Source of the DNA: Alphaproteobacteria bacterium
Lineage (GTDB): Bacteria; Pseudomonadota; Alphaproteobacteria; M2410
Assembly (NCBI GenBank): GCA_021774955.1
Contig: JAJFIN010000313.1
Coordinates: forward strand, 1 to 24,843
Length of the DNA: 24,843 nt
Reading direction: 5' to 3'
Numbering within the stretch: position 1 is the first letter of the stretch; the number at the start of each line of letters is the position of its first letter. This document shows positions 1-9,434 of this stretch, in pieces. The position numbers and the translations under genes were made by a program. Below the pieces are notes generated by a model, which worked only from the letters and a program-made list of their open reading frames with translations, was not told where the DNA came from and searched no databases.

Positions 1-34
1 TGAGGAACGAGCGCAAGCGAGTGTCTCGAAGGGC
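1..34. repeat. Half-unit of interspersed palindromic repeat family A
   Basis: The window opens inside a repeat half-unit with the layout TGAGGA, then a variable hairpin (GAGCG..CAAGCGAG), then TGTCTCGAAGG. The same half-unit recurs within the composite copies at 11051-11149 and 20757-20850. The left edge is cut by the window, so a partner half-unit may lie upstream. It sits about 60 bases before the first gene and could lie in its leader or upstream region. Confidence 0.7.
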
Positions 35-96
35 GGGCGGTACGCGGCCAACTCAAGTAAAAGTTTTCTGGGTCAGGGCCGAGAAGGATACAAGAC

Positions 97-966
97 ATGG
101 GCATGGACACGCAGGCCGCGCAGCTGGCGCTGGTGACCGGGGCGATTGGGTTTATTTTGGGGTTGCTTCTCTGGAGCCTCATTCGCCGTTTGTTTCAGCT
201 GGAACAAGAACATCCGATCTTTCAAGCATTAACAGTCACCATCGCCATTGGCATCTCGCTGGTATTTCTATCCAATATAGTTGAGCGCCATGTCGGACCT
301 TATTTCGGCATCACTTCTCTCGACGAATATTATGTCCGTTTAGAGGCCGATCCGGTTATGCAACGGATCGCAGAAGATTTCCCTAGCAAGGTCAGTGACT
401 TTCGTTTGAGACTATTGAAAGCTCAGCGCGAAGGTGGTTATCAAGCGACCGAGCGTGAATATCTAAAGATCAATCAAGAGATTGATGCCGTCTACGGACC
501 TTATTACATCGCCCGTGCCCGCAATGCAGATCTGTTTGTGTTTTTTGACGCCTACGTTAAAACACTCGCCGCATTATCAAAAGACACTCCCGAACTTTGT
601 TATCCTTGGTTGTTCGGCATTGGGGACGATGACCTCGCCACTGCGGCTCTCCTCAACGATACCGTGTTCGATGATTATAAATGGCAGAAGGGTATTCTGG
701 TCGTGAACGCCTATGACCGGGTGCCAATCTATGACCGCATTACCGGCAAAGCTAATGTTGAAAGGATCATGGTGTCGATTGCCATCCGCCACGGCGATAC
801 AGGCATTGCTCTGTTGGGCGGCGAACGTCCCCCGCTCAATAAAGACGAAGAACGACAGGTCTGCGATCTTTATTATCTGCTTTATGCCAGCATACTGACA
901 TTGGAACGCGATGAAGCCGAAGCGGCTTTGCGCTCTCTGTTTGAGCCGGTTGCGGATGTATCTTGA
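97..966 (+). CDS. Two-helix membrane protein of unknown function
   Basis: A 289-residue protein of no family I recognise. Two hydrophobic segments at about residues 9-28 and 43-59 should anchor the N-terminus as a hairpin in the inner membrane. The remaining ~225 residues are soluble, with mixed charge and several aromatic stretches (for example FFDAYVKTLAAL and YYLLYASIL) suggesting a helical domain. An AAGGA about 8 bases upstream supports the ATG at 97; a second ATG at 103 is possible. The stop codon abuts the stop of the convergent dipeptidase with no gap, so there is no room for a terminator between them. No catalytic motif was seen. The coding call is secure; the function is unknown. 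Confidence 0.8.
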   Translation: MGMDTQAAQLALVTGAIGFILGLLLWSLIRRLFQLEQEHPIFQALTVTIAIGISLVFLSNIVERHVGPYFGITSLDEYYVRLEADPVMQRIAEDFPSKVSDFRLRLLKAQREGGYQATEREYLKINQEIDAVYGPYYIARARNADLFVFFDAYVKTLAALSKDTPELCYPWLFGIGDDDLATAALLNDTVFDDYKWQKGILVVNAYDRVPIYDRITGKANVERIMVSIAIRHGDTGIALLGGERPPLNKDEERQVCDLYYLLYASILTLERDEAEAALRSLFEPVADVS

Positions 967-2223
967 TTATTTATCTGCCCGGCGCTCCACATCGCGCATA
1001 ACCCGTAATAGATTTCCACCCCAGATCTTTTTAATATCCCGACGGCTATAACCGCGCGCCAATAGTTCTTGAGTGACGCTGGGTGTTTGCGACGCATCCA
1101 TCCAACCATCAATGCCACCACCGCCCCCAAAATCAGACGCGATACCGACATGGTCAATTCCGATGAGCTGCACCGCGTAGTCGATATGGTCCGCGAGAAC
1201 CGAAACGCTGGCCCGCGGCCATATTTTGTGAATTTCCTCGAGCGCTGTCTGGTAGACCGCCTTGTCCTCTTTTGACAGTGTCGGCCAGGTCGCAGCCGAA
1301 ACATTGTGCTTCTCGCGCAGATTCGTAACTGCCTCAACCTTTTCTGCCGGTGGTTCTTTGAGGTAGGTATCAAAGGCCACGATCTGCACGACACCACCGG
1401 TATCTTTAATGGCGACCAATTCCTCATCCGACAGGTTGCGGTAAAAATCATAGATGCCTTTGACGCCCGAATGAGACGCAATCACCGGCGCGGTCGAGAG
1501 TCTACAAACATCAAGCGTTGCCGCCTGGGAAGAATGGGAAACATCGGCCATGATGCCCAGCCGATTAAGCGATGCGAGATAATCTTTACCCAGTGCACTT
1601 AACCCCTCATGTTCGGTTTCCTTGTCACCCAAGCGCTCAAGACCACGCGATGAATCGGCCATATCGTTGTGACCGAAATGAGCAAAGCCAGCATAACGCA
1701 AACCACGCTCATAATAATCATCGACGCGTGATAAATCAGTGCCGACGCTGAAGGCATTTTCAAGCCCGATCAATGCGACCAGCTTTCCGTTTCTCCGAAT
1801 GCGTTTTATGTCACGCACTGAAGTGGCAAGTTCGATCTGATCTGGATACATCGTTTCAGCCATGCGGTGGATGGCCTCGAATTTGGTGACGGCTTCCTCA
1901 TAGGCTTTTTTGTAGCCTTGAGGATTGCGCTCGGCTTGCCCGACATAGACGATAAAAAAAGCGGCATTGAGATTGCCTTCTGTCATCTTAATGAGATCAA
2001 CTTGAGCCTCGCCGCGTTTACCAGGGTCGACAGCCGCCGTGGCAAAATCGAGCGGAATATCGACATGAGTATCAACCGTCAGAAGCGTGTCATGAAAAGC
2101 TGCCGGATCGACCGGACCGCGCGCCAGCCAAGAACTGTCTTTCAGGTCCGACAGCGAGCTGGGCATGGCGCAGCCCACCAGAAATAACGAGAGAAGCGCA
2201 CTAACGGTGATGGGTCTTGCCAT
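967..2223 (-). CDS. Membrane dipeptidase (peptidase M19), lipoprotein
   Basis: Zinc dipeptidase of the renal dipeptidase family, which hydrolyses dipeptides, including those with a D-residue in the second position. The first 18 residues form a lipoprotein signal ending in the lipobox LVGC, so Cys18 is probably lipidated and the enzyme attached to a membrane facing the periplasm. Family metal ligands are visible: the HxD pair His53/Asp55 (THVDIPLDF), Glu155 (GLENAF), His230 (DVSHSS) and His251 (ASHSG). Arg262 (YRNLSDEE) and Asp364 (IASDFGGG) match the conserved substrate-binding Arg and Asp. At 418 residues the length is normal for bacterial members. It converges on the membrane protein to its left and lies about 55 bases downstream of the PH-like membrane protein on the same strand, so the two may be cotranscribed. 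Confidence 0.93.
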   Translation of the reverse strand: MARPITVSALLSLFLVGCAMPSSLSDLKDSSWLARGPVDPAAFHDTLLTVDTHVDIPLDFATAAVDPGKRGEAQVDLIKMTEGNLNAAFFIVYVGQAERNPQGYKKAYEEAVTKFEAIHRMAETMYPDQIELATSVRDIKRIRRNGKLVALIGLENAFSVGTDLSRVDDYYERGLRYAGFAHFGHNDMADSSRGLERLGDKETEHEGLSALGKDYLASLNRLGIMADVSHSSQAATLDVCRLSTAPVIASHSGVKGIYDFYRNLSDEELVAIKDTGGVVQIVAFDTYLKEPPAEKVEAVTNLREKHNVSAATWPTLSKEDKAVYQTALEEIHKIWPRASVSVLADHIDYAVQLIGIDHVGIASDFGGGGGIDGWMDASQTPSVTQELLARGYSRRDIKKIWGGNLLRVMRDVERRADK

Positions 2224-2278
2224 AGCAAATTACTTTTCAGGTGGAAGGGACAAACAGAAGGCCGATCTTAAGACCGAG

Positions 2279-3124
2279 CTATTCTGTAGACAAGCCAAAG
2301 GTGGGTTCAGAGTGCATGGCCCAACGCATGAACTGATCAAACAAAACCGGGTCCTGAAACCCTTTGGGAACAGTCAATGTGGTTCGACTGGAGACGTGCC
2401 GAAATTCCAAATGGGAGCGCGTGTCATCCATCACAGATTTCTTGATTTGCCCCCAGCTTATCTCGTTCAACGCGCCATCTGCATCTTCGTGGGCCAGTCC
2501 AAAAGAATCGATGAGCACCGCGTGCTCGCGCTTGCTGTTGTAGAAGAAACGGATTGGGTCCGTTTGCAATCTTTGACGGATGGCTGAAGTAACACCAGGC
2601 CAATCGCCCATTTGCCGACTGAGCACAAACACAAATTCAATGATCGCCACAGCCTCATCGTGGGCTTTCAATCGGTTATCAATGGACAGGCTCTGCCCGC
2701 GCGCCCGGCCTTGAACGACTGAACCATGAGACCGTTTCTTGATAACCCGAATATCAGCCCACGGAATGAAAGAGGATTTTTCATCTGAAATTTTTTCTTC
2801 AACACCGGAATCTGATAAGATGATCGGGTTAGGCCCACTTCCCCGCGTATAACGGCGACGACGCACCAGATAGCGCAGGACGGCAATCACGGCGAAAAAC
2901 GATCCGATGGATAAAATCCCCGCGATTGCAATCAGCCAGAAAGCATCGCTTTGGTAGGTCTGCCAAAGAACGAAGGGCGGCGAAAAAATGAAGATGAGCG
3001 CCCCGAGCCAATCGATGCCACTCCACGCCATGCCCTTGAGGCCAGACTCAAGGATGGCTGGCCCTTGGTCCAGTAATTCGAACAATCCCTCGTTGCGATA
3101 ATACCGTGACGTACGCGTACTCAT
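2279..3124 (-). CDS. Membrane protein with two PH-like (YcxB-type) modules
   Basis: Starts at the second of two close ATGs; the first, at 3139, has no visible ribosome site, while a GGGGG run lies 8 bases before 3124. Two hydrophobic segments at about residues 36-56 and 62-86 form a hairpin, followed by a basic RRRRR-like stop-transfer patch. The cytoplasmic part holds two similar stretches at about 102-127 and 203-228. Each is a strand, an acidic turn and a conserved I-P/S-W-x-x-I element (IPWADI and ISWGQI). This resembles the strand pattern of YcxB-like/PH-like membrane proteins, where SGV..(I/V)PW..I is typical. The role is unknown. It is divergent from the metallo-hydrolase and lies upstream of the dipeptidase on the same strand. 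Confidence 0.72.
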   Translation of the reverse strand: MSTRTSRYYRNEGLFELLDQGPAILESGLKGMAWSGIDWLGALIFIFSPPFVLWQTYQSDAFWLIAIAGILSIGSFFAVIAVLRYLVRRRRYTRGSGPNPIILSDSGVEEKISDEKSSFIPWADIRVIKKRSHGSVVQGRARGQSLSIDNRLKAHDEAVAIIEFVFVLSRQMGDWPGVTSAIRQRLQTDPIRFFYNSKREHAVLIDSFGLAHEDADGALNEISWGQIKKSVMDDTRSHLEFRHVSSRTTLTVPKGFQDPVLFDQFMRWAMHSEPTFGLSTE

Positions 3125-3390
3125 CGGGTCGGCCCCCATGAACGCACGACTTTTAGTTGAACGGCGGGCAGAACGCCATTTATCCCCGAAACCACGTTAC
3201 GCATAACATACTGATTTTATTGTGCTTTCGACTTAGCCCCCACTAGGTTACCCTGAAGTTTAGCGTTTTAGCGCAATTGGGCAAAGAAAATGCGCCGGAG
3301 CGGTATAAGAACACAGGGGGTCGTTGCACATTTGACGCAATCCCCGAGGTTTCCTATGACCGGGGTGTCCCAATAAGAAAGAAAAACAAC

Positions 3391-4491
3391 ATGTTGAAGG
3401 CACCAGAAAATGTCGAGCGCGCCAAGGGTCTGACCTATCCATTTGGCATGAAATGGCAGCCCGAATTCGGCCAAGTCACCGAGGTCGCTGACGGCGTTTA
3501 TATGCTGCGCATGTGGCTGCCCTTTGGCCTCGATCACATCAATCTCTGGCTTCTGGAAGACGGCGATGGCTGGACCATTGTCGATACCTGTGTCGACATG
3601 CCGGATTCCCGCAAAATTTGGGAGCAAGTATTTGAAGGCCCCATGGCCGGCAAGCCGATCAAACGCGTGATCGTTACCCATATGCATCCAGATCATGTCG
3701 GTCTGGCCGGTTGGCTAACGCGGCGCTTCGGTTGTGCCTTGTGGATGTCTCGAACTGAGTTTCTCATGTGCCGGACTTTGGTCAGCGACACTGGTAAAGA
3801 CGTACCAGAGGACGCCATCACCTTTTATCGCGCCGCCGGAAACGACGAGGACGCTCTCGAGCGCTATCGCGAACGCTTTGGTGGTTTCGGCAAAGCGGTG
3901 TCAAAGATGCCAGACAGTTTTCGACGCATTGTCGACCGCGAGGTGTTTGAGGTCAATGGACGTTATTGGCAAGTTATTACCGGCTCCGGTCATTCGCCGG
4001 AACATTCTTGTCTTTATTGCCCCGGTCTTAAACTCATCATCTCCGGCGACCAAGTGATCTCGCGTATCTCGTCCAATGTCAGCGTGTTCCCGACCGAGCC
4101 AGAAGGCAATCCGCTTGACGATTGGTTGCGTTCGTGTGCGCGTCTGCGTGAAATACTGCCCGATAATTTGTTGGTCCTGCCTTCACACCAGCAGCCCTTC
4201 TATGGTTTGCACACACGTCTAACCCATCTGATTGAAGGACATGAACGGGCACTCAGCCAACTCTTTGACCATCTTGATGAACCCAGACGGGCGATAGATT
4301 GTTTTGGTCCTCTGTTCAAGCGGACGATTAGTGGCGACAATTTTCAACTGGCGATCGGTGAGACTTTAGCTCATCTTAATTGCTTGATCGGTAGGCGGAT
4401 GGTGATGAAAGAACGCAACGAAAAAGGCGTCGATTTTTACAGCCAAAGACCCAATGCCGGAGACTTTGAAACGGAAACCGGATTGGTGTGA
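3391..4491 (+). CDS. MBL-fold metallo-hydrolase
   Basis: Metallo-beta-lactamase-fold hydrolase, probably cytoplasmic, of the glyoxalase II-like branch. Metal ligands are visible as THMHPDH at residues 96-102, His201 (GSGHSPEH), Asp220 (IISGDQ) and His266 (LPSHQQPF), which would bind two metal ions. After the core, a helical C-terminal region runs to residue 366. I use the ATG at 3391, where family-like sequence begins (MLKAPENVERAKGL). A longer reading from 3277 adds 38 residues of unlikely composition. The substrate cannot be read from the sequence; a thioester or other ester is a family-level guess. It heads a plus-strand run, with only 13 bases before the HDAC-family gene, suggesting cotranscription. 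Confidence 0.9.
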   Translation: MLKAPENVERAKGLTYPFGMKWQPEFGQVTEVADGVYMLRMWLPFGLDHINLWLLEDGDGWTIVDTCVDMPDSRKIWEQVFEGPMAGKPIKRVIVTHMHPDHVGLAGWLTRRFGCALWMSRTEFLMCRTLVSDTGKDVPEDAITFYRAAGNDEDALERYRERFGGFGKAVSKMPDSFRRIVDREVFEVNGRYWQVITGSGHSPEHSCLYCPGLKLIISGDQVISRISSNVSVFPTEPEGNPLDDWLRSCARLREILPDNLLVLPSHQQPFYGLHTRLTHLIEGHERALSQLFDHLDEPRRAIDCFGPLFKRTISGDNFQLAIGETLAHLNCLIGRRMVMKERNEKGVDFYSQRPNAGDFETETGLV

Positions 4492-4504
4492 GTGATCTGA
4501 TCTT

Positions 4505-5443
<939 letters not shown>

Positions 5444-5482
5444 CCGGATGAGAATGTAAACGAAGGCGACGAGTTCGAATTT

Positions 5483-6058
5483 ATGAAGCCTGTTGGCCGT
5501 ATCCATCTTGCCCGCCACGGCAAACCCGATCTCTCCCGACGCGTGAAGCTTAACCGCGCTGGCTACACCGAATGGTGGGCAGAATATAATCGTGTGTCTT
5601 TGGTTGAAGGTCAGACCCCACCTGCGAAAACGCAAACCATGGCCGATGGCTGCGCCGTTTTTTTTGCCAGTAGCGCGCCACGCGCAAGCGAAACTGCTGA
5701 GATTTTGGCCTCTGGTCAGGAAATATTGATCGATCCCGTTCTTGTTGAGGCACCGCTTCCGGCACCTTGGGTCCCTTTTAAATGGCGCCCGCCCATTTGG
5801 GGGACTGTTTCAAGAATTATTTGGCTTATGGGTTATTCTGCCGGTGATGAAAGTAAAGCTGATGCCCGTGTTCGCGCAAACCAGGCCGCCGACATATTGA
5901 TCGATGCCGCAGTGACTAAAGGTGCCGACATCCTTCTGTGTGGTCATGGCTGGTTCAACCGGATGATCGCCAGCCAGTTACGCCAGCGGGGTTGGTTTCG
6001 CAGCCAAAACGGCAGCGATCGTTACTGGGCGTTTCGAACTTACGACCCCCCAATCTAG
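5483..6058 (+). CDS. Histidine phosphatase family protein
   Basis: Phosphoglycerate-mutase-like phosphatase of 191 residues. The catalytic RHG motif is at residues 11-13 (LARHGKPDL), where the His would carry the phosphate. A second conserved Arg follows in SSAPRASETAEI, and the second catalytic His lies in LLCGHGWFNRMIA. The middle is shorter than in true mutases, which favours a broad or specific phosphatase. The substrate is unknown. It lies 39 bases after the HDAC-family gene and about 110 bases before xseB, so it interrupts an otherwise common gene order. The start at 5483 lacks a strong ribosome site but precedes the motif at the expected distance. Confidence 0.9.
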   Translation: MKPVGRIHLARHGKPDLSRRVKLNRAGYTEWWAEYNRVSLVEGQTPPAKTQTMADGCAVFFASSAPRASETAEILASGQEILIDPVLVEAPLPAPWVPFKWRPPIWGTVSRIIWLMGYSAGDESKADARVRANQAADILIDAAVTKGADILLCGHGWFNRMIASQLRQRGWFRSQNGSDRYWAFRTYDPPI

Positions 6059-6168
6059 ATCTCACGCATTGCTTGCATCCGCAGAGACCAGTGCGCAACA
6101 GATCGGTTGAGGGTGCGTGCCGTCCATCCTAGACTGTGCGATAACCTAATACGCTTGTAGATTCGGAA

Positions 6169-6438
6169 ATGACCACAATGCCTGATGCAAAAACACCACC
6201 CATCCCCAAGGAAATCCAGAAGCTCAGCTTTGAAGAGGCCTTGAAGGAATTGGAATCCATTGTTGCCAAGCTTGAAGGTGGCGATGTCGCGCTTGAGGAA
6301 TCTATTGATATTTACTCACGCGGCACCCAGCTCAAAGCTCATTGCGAAGCCAAGCTAAAAGCGGCTCAAGCCAAGGTGGAAAAACTCATTGTTGGGTCTG
6401 ATGGAAAAGTAAAAGCCGAAGCTGCTGACTTAGAATAA
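6169..6438 (+). CDS. xseB: Exodeoxyribonuclease VII small subunit
   Basis: Small subunit of exonuclease VII, which with XseA degrades single-stranded DNA in repair. The 89-residue length and the core (LSFEEALKELESIVAKLEGG, then LEESIDIYSRGTQL) are characteristic: a two-helix coiled-coil-like hairpin followed by a charged tail rich in Lys, Ala and Glu. Translation may begin at 6169 or at the in-frame ATG at 6178; neither has a strong ribosome site. xseA is not in the window, as is common, since the small subunit gene travels with ispA and dxs instead. The next gene starts about 85 bases downstream. Confidence 0.96.
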   Translation: MTTMPDAKTPPIPKEIQKLSFEEALKELESIVAKLEGGDVALEESIDIYSRGTQLKAHCEAKLKAAQAKVEKLIVGSDGKVKAEAADLE

Positions 6439-6522
6439 ACTTAGTACACTGATTTAATTATCGTTAACAGCGTAAAGTTGAAAGTTGAGTTGGAATACGG
6501 CCCCTTATAGGATTTGGTAACG

Positions 6523-7410
6523 ATGGTCGATCTCAATAGTGCCATGCTTGACGCCGCTGAACAAACCGACCGTACGTTGGAGCGATTGTTGCCGCGTGTG
6601 GACGGTCCGGAAGCGCGTCTTTTGGAGGCCATGCGTTACGCAACCTTTGCCGGCGGCAAGCGTTTGCGTCCGCTTCTGGCTCTTGAAAGCGGGCGGCTTT
6701 TTGACATGGATGATCATGTCATGTTGCGGATCTGCGCCGCGATTGAATGTGTTCACACTTATTCACTCATCCACGATGATCTTCCGAGTATGGACGACGA
6801 TGACGAGCGTCGTGGTAAATCCTCCACTCATATTCACTTCGATGAAGCAACGGCAATCTTAGCAGGCGATGCTCTGCAATCTTTGGCTTTTGAAATCCTA
6901 TCGCACGAAGACACTCATACCGACCCTCATGTCCGTTGTGCGCTGATATCTCATTTGGCCCAGGCCATCGGTCCGCGGGGCATGGTTGGAGGCCAGATGA
7001 TCGATCTGTCGTCGGGAACCTCTGTGCTCGATATTGGCACCATCACCCGGCTTCAACGGATGAAGACCGGCGCTCTTATTGCCTTTTCGTGCGAAGCCGG
7101 GGCTTTGGCGGCGCGCGCGCGCCGGCCAGCCTTTCAAGCCCTCAATGCCTATGCCCATGATCTCGGTCTAGCCTTCCAAATCGCCGATGATTTGCTCGAT
7201 GTTGAGGGTGATCCAGGCAAGATGGGCAAAGCCGCTCGTAAGGATGGCGCCAAGGGCAAGGCAACTTTTGTGGCCGTATTGGGGGTTGATCGGGCCCGCG
7301 ACCAAGCGAAGCGCCTGGCTGACCAAGCCATCGCTCACCTTGATTTCTTTGATAAAAAGGCCGATTGTCTGAGAGCTGTGGCAGAATTTATGGTTTCGCG
7401 AGAGAACTAG
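6523..7410 (+). CDS. ispA: Farnesyl diphosphate synthase (polyprenyl synthetase)
   Basis: Makes C15 farnesyl diphosphate by adding isopentenyl diphosphate to dimethylallyl and geranyl diphosphate, supplying quinone and undecaprenyl synthesis. The IPP-binding GGKRLRP is at residues 44-50, the first aspartate-rich motif DDLPSMD at 85-91 and the second DDLLD at 222-226. The residues just before the first motif (HTYSLIHDD) match the short-chain bacterial FPP synthase pattern. Length 295 residues is normal. I start at the ATG at 6523; a TTG three codons earlier is possible. The product length is inferred and geranylgeranyl diphosphate cannot be excluded. It lies between xseB and dxs. Confidence 0.94.
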   Translation: MVDLNSAMLDAAEQTDRTLERLLPRVDGPEARLLEAMRYATFAGGKRLRPLLALESGRLFDMDDHVMLRICAAIECVHTYSLIHDDLPSMDDDDERRGKSSTHIHFDEATAILAGDALQSLAFEILSHEDTHTDPHVRCALISHLAQAIGPRGMVGGQMIDLSSGTSVLDIGTITRLQRMKTGALIAFSCEAGALAARARRPAFQALNAYAHDLGLAFQIADDLLDVEGDPGKMGKAARKDGAKGKATFVAVLGVDRARDQAKRLADQAIAHLDFFDKKADCLRAVAEFMVSREN

Positions 7411-7454
7411 CAGCACAGATGTGTACAGAGGCGTGATGAGTTTTGGGGGATGAA

Positions 7455-9410
7455 GTGACCGAGCAGAGCAAAGGAGGGCGGCCGATTACACCGCTCCTTG
7501 ATAAAGTAACCGTGCCTGCGGACATGCGGGACTTAGACAAAGAACAGCTTCGTCAACTATCCGATGAAGTGCGCTTGGAAGTGATCGACGCCGTATCGAC
7601 AACCGGGGGGCACCTGGGCGCCGGTCTTGGGGTTGTCGAGCTCACTGTTGCGATCCACCATGTTTTTAACACGCCCGAAGACAGGCTGATCTTCGATGTC
7701 GGCCATCAATGTTATCCGCATAAAGTTTTAACCGGTCGTCGTGACCGCATTCGCACTTTGCGTCAGCCAGGGGGCCTTTCCGGTTTCACCAAGCGTGCCG
7801 AAAGCGAATTTGATCCCTTTGGCGCCGCTCATTCGTCGACCTCGATTTCAGCCGGGCTCGGCATGGCAGTGGCGCGCGATCTGTCGGGTAAGGACAATAA
7901 TGTTGTTTGCGTGATTGGCGACGGCGCCATGTCCGCCGGCATGGCCTATGAGGCCATGAACAATGCCGGCGCTATGAATTCACGCCTAATTGTGATCCTC
8001 AATGACAACGACATGTCGATCGCCCGACCAGTCGGCGCCATGAGCGCTTATCTCGCCCGTCTGTGGTCCGGTGAGCCTTATCAAAACTTTCGCCATTTTG
8101 CTAAACAACTCGCACTCAAGCTGCCGAAGAAGATCGAAAATTTTGGTCGGCGTGCGGAGGAATATACTAAAGGCATGACCCAAGGCGGCGGTACGTTGTT
8201 TGAAGAAATGGGCTTTTATTATGTCGGCCCCATCGACGGCCACAACCTCGACCATCTCTTGCCAGTCTTGAAGAATGCTCGCGATGCTGATCCCGATATC
8301 GGTCCAATCCTGGTTCATTGCATCACCCAAAAAGGCAAAGGCTATCTGCCGGCTGAGACCTCGGCCGACAAATATCATGGCGTCTCAAAGTTCGATGTCG
8401 TCACCGGCGATCTGGTAAAGGCGAAATCAAACGCGCCAAGCTACACCAAAGTCTTCGCCCAAAGCCTGGTCAAAGAGGCGGCAAAAGACGACAAAATCGT
8501 GGCCATCACAGCCGCCATGCCGTCTGGCACGGGGTTGGATCTGTTTGAAGATGTTTACCCAGAGCGCACTTTTGACGTTGGCATTGCCGAGCAGCACGGC
8601 GTGACATTTGCCGCCGGTCTTGCGACTGAAGGCTACAAACCATTCACCGCCATCTATTCGACATTCCTGCAACGCGGCTACGACCAAGTTGTCCATGATG
8701 TGGCGATACAAAATTTACCGGTGCGTTTTGCCATTGATCGGGCGGGTCTCGTCGGCGCCGATGGGCCGACCCATGCCGGTAGTTTCGATATTACGTATCT
8801 CGCCACTTTGCCGAACTTTGTGGTGATGGCACCGGCCGACGAAGCAGAGCTGGTCCACATGGTGGCGACCGCTGCTTCAATCGATGATCGTCCCAGCGCC
8901 TTCCGTTTCCCGCGCGGCGAGGGAACCGGTGTCGATATGCCCGAGCAAGGTGTTGCTTTGGAAATCGGCAAAGGTCGCATCCTCCGTGAGGGGACGAGCG
9001 TGGCGATTTTGAGCCTCGGCACACGGCTGGCAGAAGCTGAGAAGGCCGCTGAAGATCTAGCTGCCAAAGGCCTGTCGGTCACCGTCGCCGATGCCCGGTT
9101 CGCCAAACCTCTGGACCACGATCTCATCCGCAGGCTTGCGAGCGATCATGAAGTATTGATTACGGTTGAAGAGGGTTCAGTCGGCGGCTTCGGCTCCCAC
9201 GTGCTGCAATTCTTGGCCGAAGAAGGCTTGCTCGATGCCGGTCTGAAGATCCGTCCACTCTGCCTGCCTGATATCTTCATCGATCAGGACAAGCCGGAAA
9301 AAATGTATGACACGGCCGGATTGAACGCGCCGCAGATCGTCGATACCGCGCTTGAAGCCTTGGGCATGGACAAAGCCGAACCGGAAGTCGTTACACCAAA
9401 ACTGGCCTAA
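7455..9410 (+). CDS. dxs: 1-deoxy-D-xylulose-5-phosphate synthase
   Basis: Thiamine-diphosphate enzyme that condenses pyruvate and glyceraldehyde 3-phosphate to DXP, the first step of the MEP isoprenoid pathway and a source for thiamine and pyridoxal phosphate. The N-terminal domain shows TGGHLGAGLG and the ThDP/Mg motif from GDG at 155-157 to NN at 169-170. The transketolase-like domain has the catalytic Glu379 (GIAEQHG) and the DRAGLVGADGPTHAG stretch. A C-terminal transketolase domain ends the protein at 651 residues, slightly long because of a short tail rich in Glu and Pro. I choose the GTG at 7455, which follows a GGGGGA site; a TTG at 7443 is in frame. It is about 44 bases after ispA. 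Confidence 0.97.
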   Translation: MTEQSKGGRPITPLLDKVTVPADMRDLDKEQLRQLSDEVRLEVIDAVSTTGGHLGAGLGVVELTVAIHHVFNTPEDRLIFDVGHQCYPHKVLTGRRDRIRTLRQPGGLSGFTKRAESEFDPFGAAHSSTSISAGLGMAVARDLSGKDNNVVCVIGDGAMSAGMAYEAMNNAGAMNSRLIVILNDNDMSIARPVGAMSAYLARLWSGEPYQNFRHFAKQLALKLPKKIENFGRRAEEYTKGMTQGGGTLFEEMGFYYVGPIDGHNLDHLLPVLKNARDADPDIGPILVHCITQKGKGYLPAETSADKYHGVSKFDVVTGDLVKAKSNAPSYTKVFAQSLVKEAAKDDKIVAITAAMPSGTGLDLFEDVYPERTFDVGIAEQHGVTFAAGLATEGYKPFTAIYSTFLQRGYDQVVHDVAIQNLPVRFAIDRAGLVGADGPTHAGSFDITYLATLPNFVVMAPADEAELVHMVATAASIDDRPSAFRFPRGEGTGVDMPEQGVALEIGKGRILREGTSVAILSLGTRLAEAEKAAEDLAAKGLSVTVADARFAKPLDHDLIRRLASDHEVLITVEEGSVGGFGSHVLQFLAEEGLLDAGLKIRPLCLPDIFIDQDKPEKMYDTAGLNAPQIVDTALEALGMDKAEPEVVTPKLA

Positions 9411-9434
9411 GAATAACAATAAAAGGAGAACGTT

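Noticed and set aside
882..1481. A 199-codon open frame antisense-phase within the dipeptidase gene
   Set aside because: It overlaps the M19 gene, has no ribosome site and its composition is Arg/Ser-rich without any motif; it is a shadow frame.
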